Below, piece by piece: positions 56,060 to 64,000 of a stretch of DNA of 64,000 bases (the stretch's first letter is position 1; each line of letters begins with the position of its first letter). Below the pieces are notes generated by a model, which was not told the origin of the DNA, ran no database searches, and saw only the letters and a list, made by a program, of their open reading frames with translations. The stretch lies in contig CM043952.1 in NCBI GenBank assembly GCA_014529385.2, positions 68,145,370 to 68,209,369 on the forward strand. Reading direction: 5' to 3'. The position numbers and the translations under genes were made by a program. Origin of the DNA: Adiantum capillus-veneris. Taxonomy: Eukaryota > Streptophyta > Polypodiopsida > Polypodiales > Pteridaceae.

Positions 56060-56355
56060 ACACCTTGGGGGAGAACCATTTTTTCCACTAATGAAGTGAG
56101 ACTATCTTTGACCCCCTTTCACCTCCGACTTTGGATGAGGTGGAAACAGAGGAGAGGGAGGTCGATGAATCAAGTCCGGCGGCAGCAAGTCTTAGCGAGG
56201 ATGATTGTCATGATGATGAAGATGATGAACTCGAAGATGATGAAGGCAATGCATCCACAAACGAAAATTCCGTTTCTCTCTTTATTGATTTAGGAGCCAT
56301 GGGCTTAGAATTGGATGATCCCTCATGTAGAGATCTTTTGAAAGATGATTCATAA
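56060..56355 (+). pseudogene. Old CACTA transposase copy D2, 3' end
   Basis: Removing the outer copia and one ACACC joins 38342 to this segment (PITP|WGRTIF). The conserved frame soon shifts to one reading LDEVETEEREVDESSP and a strongly Asp/Glu-rich tail (DDCHDDEDDELEDDEGN), ending at TAA 56353-56355. The acidic C-terminus parallels that of the CACTA-1 transposase (EELQNETEDMC, ELCEDEREIS). Confidence 0.7.
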
Positions 56356-56807
56356 ACATTTTGCAGTTATGAAGTTTTTTGGTTGTGTAATCCATTGATG
56401 TCTCTCTCCCCCCCTCTTCCTCTCTCTAAATTTGGGAATATGCTCGATTATGTTAATTAATTGACAGTGATTATTTTTGTTGATACCAAGTGTAATATTA
56501 TTATCCCCCCCCCCGCCTCCTCCTCCCCCCTCTTTCTCTTTCTCTTTCTTTCTCTTCTTTTTTAAATTTGAAAATTTTATACAATATTCTTTAATTTTTA
56601 TTGAGGAGGGAAAAACCAAAATTTGAAGGGGGGGGGGGGGGGGGTGTTTATTTTAAGCCGGAGTTTGAAAGTTTAGGCGCTAAATTTGGTTGTCGGAAAT
56701 AAAAGTGATAATACACGCGGTAATAACAGCGGTAATATACGTGGTAATAATAGCGGAAACTATCGCTGCAATATTTTAAACACAAAAAAAAACCCCACCC
56801 TCTTTCT
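56356..56807. other. Non-coding: poly-G tract and short tandem repeat
   Basis: A run of about 17 G ends near 56644 and a poly-C run lies near 56504. Around 56706-56757 a ~15-bp unit of the form CGGTAATA(A)NAG repeats about 3.5 times. I see no gene. Confidence 0.6.
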
Positions 56808-58387
56808 CTACCTGAATTTGCACCTTCTCTCTACAAAACACGGTTGGAGATTTTCATAGTGTTTGTGAAGTAACTTGATTATCTCAGTGTTGATGGTGAT
56901 CGGTAGGGCTCCGTACTTGACAGCTTCACTCCAGATGTCTAGTAGAATGGGTGCGAGGGATTTTTTGAAGGTTTGAAAAAATTCTCCAGGAAGTCCGTCA
57001 ATGCCAGGGGATTTGTTCTTTTTGAGGGAATCGATGGCATTATGATCTATTTTGAAAATAGATAGAGGGAGGTTAGTCATTCTTTTGGAGTCGGTAGGGA
57101 TGATCTGGTGTCTAGCTCTCCACACTAGATTTTTCCGATATTGTTTTTTGGCATTTGAGGGAGGGGAGGCAGCAAAGAGATCTGCAAAAAAGTCTCTAGT
57201 GAGAGAGAGATTCTCCTCTTGAGATGTGGCTTGAGTGCCATCCACTACCAACAAGGGGTTGAAATCTTTGGCTGATTTTTTTTCAAAATCTTGAACATTT
57301 CTCAAGAGGGACGATCTATCTTGCCAGCCCACCATTCCCTGAAGAAAGCCTTTACATGGTGGAGCTCGACAATCTCTTTAGCTTGAAGAGATTTCCTGAT
57401 GTTGGCGATAGTGTTGAGCTCATGTGAGGAGAGCGTCCCTTTAGTTTCTAGAGAGGCTAACACAGAGTATTTGACTTTTCTTCTTGAAACCTTGATACAG
57501 GTTACTTTGTTTCTAAATTCTGTTAGGGAAGCTTGAGTATTTTTCATCACTAAAGACCATGCTTTTGTAGGGGGATGGTTGGCTGAGAAAGCTTCAACCC
57601 ATATACGCTTAACTGAATCTTGAATAAGGGGGAGATTAAAGAGGGTTGCATCAGTGTGAAACCATTGGTTCCTAATTTTGGTGGTTTTATCATCGATGGT
57701 TTCTACTAAGGGATAATGATATGAGAGGAACGAGGTGATCAAGGGGCTGGCCTTGATTCTGTTGAAAGAATCCAAGAGAGGGAGGGAAACATACATGCGA
57801 TCCAACCTGGCTTTAAGGGCCAAATCTCCCCGTGAGTAGTTTTGCCAAGTGAACTCTCCCAACTATCCTGCATCCCACAGTTGTAGTGAATCTTTCAAGA
57901 GCTCCCATTGGGATTTTTCTGCTCCATGAACAACTTGCCCTAAGCCGTTGAATCTATCCTCAATGCCCTCTACCATGTTGAAGTCACCAAGAAGGATGAG
58001 TGGAGAGGGCAGTTGATGGAGGGATTGTCACAAGGTTGTCCTGGCTGTTGTGGAGCCGACTGCATAGATGGATACGATGTGACAATTTTAGGGGATAGGG
58101 ATGTAGACAGAGCACCAATTTGGGCCCATAAGAAGGGGGGTTGGTTGGAATGAGGCCCACTCCTTAAGGAAACCAATAGTTGTACCACCCAAACCCCTAG
58201 TGTGGCAAGAGTGAATCCAAGCTAGTTTTGGGGAAATTTGTTGAAGATTGTGAATGAGGTCTTCTCCATTTACCTTTATCTCTTGCAAAGCCAGAATGTT
58301 GACCGAGTTCTGGTGCAGCCATTGTTTAATCAATGCTGCTTTGGAGGAATTGATGAGTCCCTTAATATTCCAAGAGGCTATTTTCAT
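56808..58387 (-). pseudogene. LINE-B ORF2: APE endonuclease and N-terminal RT
   Basis: ATG at 58387-58385 gives MKIASWNIKGL, the classic APE N-terminus with its catalytic Asn, then ILALQEIKV (catalytic Glu), GLGGTTIGF, ILLGDFNMVE and 'ALKARLDRMY'. Two in-frame stops (58088 and about 58025) and one near 57863 interrupt it. RT begins after a frameshift near 57310: 'AIDSLKKNKSPGIDGLPGEF' and LLDIWSEAVKYGALP, then ends. The protein would nick target DNA and copy the RNA from the nick. Confidence 0.88.
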
Positions 58388-59299
58388 TTATGACGTTTGG
58401 GATTGGATTTGGCCCCTTTGGGAGTCTGGTAACCCGAAGTGACAGGGAGACTTCGTTTGTTCTCTTTCTGTGTGTCCATTGGAGTTGCTTCCTCTCGTGG
58501 GGAGGTGGGAGGCCTATTCAGACCGGGGGTAGCATGAAGAGCGTTGGCAAGCTCGTTGACCTGAGCTACTAGGGTACAATTAACATCGTCTTCCGAGGAG
58601 TCATCTTGGGAGTTTTCCACCAGAGAATCTTCCCAATCTTGAAGGGGAGAGAGCACAATAAAGCGGTTGGAGGTATGCTTCTTGGATTTGCTGGTCTCAC
58701 CCTCCTCCTTTGGGACATTCGGACCTTGAGCTCCCGAAGGATCAACGGTCTCCTTTGGGTATCTGATGGGGCAATCCTTGATGAAATGCCCTTTGACTCC
58801 ACAATGGAAACAAGTAGACGGGAGATATTTGTACAAAATTTTTTGCTCAAACTCTTCACCGTCGTCCCTACAGATATCCATTGCAGAGGGGAGAGGACTC
58901 TCGATATTCATTTCGATGAGGACCTTGGGATGCTAAGACGGCTTGTAGTCCCTTCTAGACCTTCCCCATAAGACTCTACTGAGCTTGGAGCTGATTAATT
59001 TGAGGTGTTCTCTGTACTCTAGAGGAAGGTCGGGGAACTCCACCCAGACAGGAAAATTTTGCATGGCTGACTTTTCGGGAGAGAAGTTCTTGTGCCATTT
59101 GAAAGAGACAAAGGGTCGAGTTTCCTATGAGCCACGAACCAATTCTTAGCACTTGAAAAGCCATCTCAGAATCATGGTACAAAAACAAGAAATGGTTTTT
59201 GGGCATGCAATATATGCTTTCCACTTCAATACGTGCATGAGCCCGGTTGTTTCGAATCCATTGCCTGAGCGTTTCTACCGGGGGGCGCGGGGCAGCCAT
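58384..59299 (-). pseudogene. LINE-B ORF1 (DUF4283-like plus CCHC), one frameshift
   Basis: It starts MAAPRPPVETLRQWIRNN, then 'FLFLYHDSEMAFQVLRIGSW'. A frameshift near 59080-58980 leads to 'WVEFPDLPLEYREHL' and 'EMNIESPLPSAMDI'. The knuckle is CFHCGVKGHFIKDC (C-x2-C-x4-H-x4-C). A charged tail (NRFIVLSPLQDWEDS) precedes the TGA stop at 58386-58384. ORF1 proteins bind the LINE RNA. The stop overlaps the ORF2 ATG as ATGA. Confidence 0.85.
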
Positions 59300-59705
59300 G
59301 ATGCCTATTAGTGCTCTGCTTTCAAGTATTATTTTTTGTTGCTTGGTTTGAGAGGCTAGGAGTAAGAGGCGGGGCTACCTTGGTGGCATGCCTTCACACT
59401 TCTAGGAGAAACTCCATGAGGAAATTCCAGGGTCGAGGTCTGCATGCAGATGGGAGTCCTCATCTTCCCAGGAGCACTTTCGAGGACTTCCACCACTTTC
59501 TCCTGTAGCTCCATTAGCAAGGTGGTCTCGAGCTCCATAAATTATTGTGTCCCTAAAGATTTTTCTCTGCAAAATCTTAGAAGCTACATGTGGGGGAAAT
59601 GCAGCCAAAGCTTCTGCGTTGACTTGGGAGGGGCCGCTGTTGAAAGGGAGGATGGGGTTACTGTTGTTGAGGTGGTGGGGAGCCTGGTCCTAGACCAGTG
59701 ATGCT

Positions 59706-59869
59706 TGTTGTTGGGATGTTAGACAAGGGGAACTAGAAACCAGGAGTTCACCACCCAACCACCCACTATATAGCATAGCCCCTGGCCGTTTTCCCTAGTT
59801 GGACTCCCTTTTCACACTGCCTAGCCCGGCCCTGCCCTTGTCTAGTCCGGCCTTGCCGATGTCCTGACA
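59706..59869 (-). repeat. Chromovirus 3' LTR (partial or unusually short)
   Basis: On the minus strand a polypurine AAGGGGGGAGTAA is followed at 59869 by TGTCAGGACATCGGC, a good LTR start. The end is unclear (CCCAACA near 59709), where LINE-B's 5' region begins. LINE-B or a deletion may have truncated it. Confidence 0.6.
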
Positions 59870-61638
59870 TTACTCCCCCCTTAAGAAGAGTTTTTGTCCT
59901 CGAAAACAAAAGTGGGGAACTTCTTCTTAAGAGCACTAATGTTTTCCCAAGTGGCACCTTCCTCAGATCAGTATTTCCACTTGATTAAGGCTTGTTGACG
60001 TACATAATGACGTATACGCAACTCATGATAATCGAGAACATGTTCAGGTTCATGCGGTAAGGTAGGAGGTTCAATGAAATCAACCAAAATCTGTTGGTCA
60101 ATAACATTGTCGTCCCCATGTAACCGCTTACATAAACGGCTTACATGAAACACCGGATGAATACGAGAATGTGAAGGTAGCAATAATTTGTAGGCACGAT
60201 CACCTTCTCGCTTGAGTATTTTGAAAGGCCCACAATATCGGGGAGATAATTTAGGTGTTGGCCCTATTTTCAGACTTTCTGAATGTTCTGGCACACGTAA
60301 AAATACTTCCTCCTCTTCTTTGAAGGTAACTTGCCGACGTTTCTCATCAGTGTACTTCTTATACCGATCTTGTGCTTGTCAAACATTCTGACGAGCAAGT
60401 TTCAGCATACCCATGTGGTCTTGGAGAAAAGCCTTAACCTGTTGGAGTTTTTTGGTTGCCAACCCCACCGTAACTGGTGACCTAGGTTGAAACCCATACA
60501 TGAGCATGAAAGGACTAAAGCCTGTTGTGAAATGCTTAGCACTGTTGTAGGCAAACTCGAGAATAGGTAAGTACTCTTCCCAGTCTGACTGTTTTTTGCT
60601 AACGTATGCTCTTAGCATATCCTCTAGCACCTGGTTAACTCGTTCAGTCTGACCATCTGTTTCTGGATGATCAGCTATACTGAGGTTCAGTTGTCTATCC
60701 AATATTTTAAACACAACTCTCCAAAAGTGACTGTTAAACTTGGGATCACGATCATTGACAATGTTACTTGGTAAACCATACAATTTGTATAGATTGTCCA
60801 CAAATAACTTGGCTAGTTCTGGTGTCTTAGCCGTTGATTTGGTCAGAATAAAATTACATAGTTTATTCAACCGGTCTACGACCACCCATACCAGGTCATG
60901 ACCTCGTACAGTGGTTGGTAAACCTACAATAAAGTCCATAGAGATGCTTTCCCATTTTTCATTGGGGATCTCCAAAGGATGTAAGAGTCCTCCTATTTTC
61001 AGGCGCTCTGCTTTGTTAATTTGACATTTTTGGCAATGCAAGACATAAGCTCGAACAAAGCCATGTATACCTGGCTAGTAAAACTGTCGTGGTACGAGAG
61101 CATAAGTTCTTCTAATCCCCGTGTGCCCTGCCGCCTTGGACTATCATGACATTCATAAAGAATTTGGCGCCGAATGTCTGTGTCCATCGGTACACAAACT
61201 CTCCCCTTATGGAGTAGGTACCCATTGTCGATGGTGAAATGCTTCCATCGCTGTAGTTCATCACTCGATAAAGGAGAACTAGGTATGGAGGTTAATTGTA
61301 CACTACCGTCATTGGAGTGGGAAGGATCCCTCTTTTGAACATGGCTCCACACTTTGGAATATGCTTCATCATGCTCATATTTGCCTTTCAGAGAAGCTAA
61401 AAATTCACTACGAAGTTCCGTGAACAAGAGAGAATTGATCTCTGGCATTCGACTTAGAGCGTCCGCCACTACATTGTACCGGCCTTTGCGATACCTTAGC
61501 TTGGCGTCATATTCCTGAAGAATCTCGACCCACCTGGCTTTTCGACCCTTCAAATCCGTTTGTTGTGTAAACCATTTGATGCTTTCATGGTCAAACACAA
61601 TCTCAAACTGAGCACCATACAGATAATGCTGCCATGTT
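59870..61638 (-). pseudogene. Ty3/gypsy chromovirus: RNase H tail, integrase, chromodomain
   Basis: RNase H is seen as FDHESIKWFTQQTDLKGRKA and YNVVADALSRM (61600-61440). The spacer and HHCC region 'WKHFTIDNGYLLHKGRVCVP' and CHDS precede a frameshift near 61125. The integrase core has Asp in SMDFIVGLP, Asp in VNDRDPKF and Glu in QTERVNQVLE (about 60940-60630), then 'FAYNSAKHFTTGFSPFMLMY'. The C-terminus has PKLSPRYCGPFKI, HPVFHVSRL and a chromodomain, ALIKWKY(stop)SEEGATWENI. Chromodomains guide insertion to heterochromatin. Stops at FY(W to stop)PG and in the chromodomain, plus the CACTA-3 insertion, inactivate it. Confidence 0.9.
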
Positions 61639-61654
61639 CACTACAAGAGGCTCT

Positions 61655-61790
61655 TCATATTAGCGACGCTCACACAGCGACGCTCAAAAAAAATTTTCCC
61701 GGCGTCGCTATGAGCGTCGCAAATTTACAAAGAAATTTGCGACGCTCATAGCGACGCTTATAGCGACGCTCATAGCGACGCCGGCTGGGG
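61655..61790. repeat. CACTA-3 subterminal repeats
   Basis: Several TAGCGACGC/GCGTCGCTA motifs occur, including a run of TAGCGACGCT(T/C)A units at about 61748-61780 next to a TTTGCGACGC hairpin. Confidence 0.85.
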
Positions 61791-61879
61791 TAAAAAAATA
61801 ACCGAGCGCGCCCAAAAACTCAGATCTCAGATCTGAGTTTTTCGGCGCCCTCAAGCAAGGAGCAGGTAACGCTCTCCGT

Positions 61880-61902
61880 CACTCTCTCTCTCTCTCTCTT
61901 CT

Positions 61903-61946
<44 letters not shown>

Positions 61947-62008
61947 AGAGGAAGGAGAGCCAGGTATGCTCCTTCCCTCTCCTCATTCTCATGTTCCCTT
62001 CCCCTCTT

Positions 62009-62041
<33 letters not shown>

Positions 62042-62065
62042 TACACACACACACATAGTGTTTTT

Positions 62066-62112
<47 letters not shown>

Positions 62113-62345
62113 AACAAAAACAAAAACGCACACACACATACATAAACAAAGAATGCACACACACATTGAGAGAGAAAAAGAGAGAGAGAGCATGCATAAA
62201 CAAAAAACGCACGCATTGAGAGAGGAAAAGAGAGAGAGAACATGCATAAACAAAAAACGCACACATTGAGAGAGAAAAAGAGAGAGAAAACATGCATACG
62301 ATCCAAAAAAACGTACACACATTGAGAGAGAAAGAGAGAGAAACT
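61880..62345. repeat. CACTA-3 CT/CA/GA microsatellites and 50-bp minisatellite
   Basis: (CT)n at 61882-61899, (CA)n at 61903-61942, GA tracts near 62065-62108, then ~50-bp units with TTGAGAGAG and AACAAAAAACGCAC to 62345. It is a mirror of the CACTA-1 composite. Confidence 0.85.
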
Positions 62346-63298
62346 AATTTAACGTCGTAGGAAACTAATTAAAATTAAAAGACCTAGAGATCTAGCCGAC
62401 GAGGAGTTGAACTGAAGACCTATTATTCAAGAGGGAAATGGTATAATCAATCTATCATACTTGGCATGGGTGATAGAAAGGTTATACCATTTATCTCTTT
62501 TTATTGGCACACACATCCACACACGCGCACACACACAAGAAGAAGAGAGTTATAACGTCGTAGGAAACTATCTTAAAAGACGTTAAAGATTAGGTTATAT
62601 GTAGACTTACATTAAATTAGATTTAGGTTTATTTTTAACTAGATTTAGGTTTATTTTTAACTAGATTTACGTTTATTTAAGCTAGATTTAGATTTACGTT
62701 ATATTAGATTAGATTTAGGTCTCCATAGACTACGATGCCTGCATGAAGCGGGTGAAGAAAGCCCTCAATAGAATATAGGGTATTGCTGCCTTCACTCATG
62801 GTGGGCTCCGTCGATCCAAAAGTACTGGTGAAATGTCTTCAGAAGATAGGGAAGAAGGTGGATCTTCAGGGCGGCAAGAGTCACTACATCCCCGACACAA
62901 TGACCATCTAGACAACCTCTAGTCATTAGACTTACGTTAAATTAGATTTAGCTTTATTTTTAGTTAGATTAATTACGTTTATTTAGATTTACGCTTATTT
63001 ACGTTAGATCGAGTCCACGCAAGAATTACTTACGGTTTAGGGTTTAGAGTTAGACGAACAGTGAAAAGATCTACTGTGAAAAGATGTTAAGATGAAGTGA
63101 AGTGCTACAGCTAGAGAAGAGGCAAAGGGATTTTGTCCACTACATGCAGTATCATGTAGACGTGGGTGTGTAGATTTCTTGTATCCACAAATATAGGTAT
63201 TGACCAATAAAGACGAGATTATAACCCGGTGGTTTTGATCTCCGTGCACCTCTAGACCGAGGTGTGCGGGGATTGGACATGACTAGAGAATGTGAGGT

Positions 63299-63302
<4 letters not shown>

Positions 63303-63355
<53 letters not shown>
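63303..63355. repeat. (GA)n microsatellite upstream of CACTA-3 transposase
   Basis: About 26 GA units, at the same place as the CT tracts in CACTA-1 and CACTA-2. Confidence 0.93.
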
Positions 63356-63358
<3 letters not shown>

Positions 63359-63420
63359 GACGAAGAATGCCAATAGAATATTAAATTTGTTGTCCAGGTT
63401 ATAAGTTTTTTATCCTCATT

Positions 63421-63953
63421 ATGAGTAGCGACGAGGATGTGGGACCGTCCAACCGAAACACCTATCTCTCAACGAGGGTCTTATGTCCTTGTAATCAATG
63501 CAAGCATGCTGTGCGACGGACAAGACGTGTTTCTTTGCAGCACGTTCGTGAATTTGGCGAGTTCGATCCATCTATTATAGATCGAGTTGTTGCCAATTAT
63601 AACTCGTCGGACTCTGACGCTGGCCAACAAGCAGCAATCTTGCAACCCAATAGACGTGTTCGCAGGCGCTTTGGTCAAGCAGCATATGTGAGGCCACAAG
63701 ATGTAGCCTCTGACAGCTCGGGGGATGATCATGCAGAGCACATTCCCAACGAGGCAATGTTTGAGCCCGAGATTGATGAAATGATCGAGACGATCATGGA
63801 TTCAGAAAGGCTTATCTATGATGATATGAAAAGTGAAGCCGATACGTCATTGTATAATGGAGCACGTATGTCTAGATTGAAAGCACTCCTGGTTCTTCTC
63901 AACATGCAGGCAAAGTTTGGATGGAGTGACACTAGCGTCACAACGCTTTTCAG
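63421..63953 (+). CDS. CACTA-3 transposase, exon 1 (partial gene)
   Basis: ATG 63421 (MSSDEDVGPSNRNTYLSTRV) opens a 177-codon exon with the CPCNQC cluster and an acidic middle (SSGDDHAEHIPNEAMFEPEI). It ends at TTTTCAG|GTGATC (donor at 63954), exactly as in CACTA-1 exon 1, which it matches almost residue for residue. Later exons lie outside the window, so integrity cannot be judged. Confidence 0.88.
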
Positions 63954-64000
63954 GTGATCTATTACAGTTAGTTTACTTTAATAGAACTCTAAATGTATAA

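Larger units (their letters stand above)
56808..59700 (-). mobile_element. L1-type LINE (LINE-B), 3'-truncated in RT
   Basis: Minus-strand order: probable 5' UTR (59700-59300), ORF1 (59299-58384) and ORF2 (58387 down to about 56808). ORF2 stops after the N-terminal RT, so the YxDD box and poly(A) are missing. Fewer lesions than LINE-A indicate a younger copy. The family differs from LINE-A, as their ORF1 N-termini do not match. Confidence 0.88.
61639..64000 (+). mobile_element. CACTA-3, 5' portion, inverted relative to CACTA-1/2
   Basis: CACTACAAGAGGCTCTTC at 61639 matches the complement of the CACTA-1 right end. The order that follows is the mirror of CACTA-1 28691 to 26430: subterminal repeats, GA/CA tracts, 50-bp minisatellite, telo-box and transposase exon 1. 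The preceding GTT (61636-61638) would be the target duplication. The other end lies beyond the window. It interrupts chromovirus RNase H. Confidence 0.93.

Overview
This window looks like nuclear DNA from a land plant with a large, repeat-rich genome. It holds plant-type CACTA (En/Spm) elements with Transposase_21, DUF4218, DUF4216 and Ptta-type genes. It also holds Ty1/copia elements primed by initiator-Met tRNA, a Ty3/gypsy chromovirus, and L1-type LINEs with zinc-knuckle ORF1 proteins. Long CT, GT and AT microsatellites are scattered throughout. I found no intact host gene, rRNA or canonical tRNA gene. The sequence alone does not identify the species.

Layout. 1-5760: microsatellites, a Ty3/gypsy RT-RNase H fragment (1843-2868) and one or two tRNA-derived SINE-like pieces. 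6288-9890: a decayed LINE. 9911-16010: two copia LTR remnants with primer-binding sites, plus unrecognised AT-rich DNA. 16011-21219: a repeat called R1 here, a gypsy remnant fusing gag to integrase, and LTR-like DNA. 21220-28691: CACTA-1, inserted in a second copy of R1. 29527-38342: a chimeric block (LINE zinc-finger remnant, CT array, old CACTA transposase) present twice, as D1 and D2. About 5 kb of copia DNA separates the two copies and itself carries a 1.3-kb non-autonomous DNA element. 38348-56059: a nested stack. An old copia element sits in the last exon of the D2 transposase, and it carries a younger near-complete copia (41024-48281) and CACTA-2 (48383-55112). 56060-64000: the end of the D2 transposase, a second LINE (minus), a chromovirus fragment (minus), and CACTA-3, which interrupts the chromovirus and runs off the window.

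The insertion order can be read directly. Target-site duplications (TSDs) are intact for the outer copia (ACACC), inner copia (GCATG), CACTA-1 (TGA) and CACTA-2 (TAG). The outer copia LTRs differ clearly more than the inner ones (5 differences in 207 bp), as nesting requires. The three CACTA copies belong to one family. Each of the two complete copies has lost a different part of the large transposase through a microhomology-flanked deletion, and both deletions leave the flanking coding sequence open.

The most notable items are the palindromic subterminal arrays of the CACTA family, the complementary frame-preserving CACTA deletions, the tandem duplication with a large retrotransposon filler, the 75-bp coding repeat that varies in copy number, and the non-autonomous element with a paralogous empty site in the same window. 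No host defence or metabolic system is visible.
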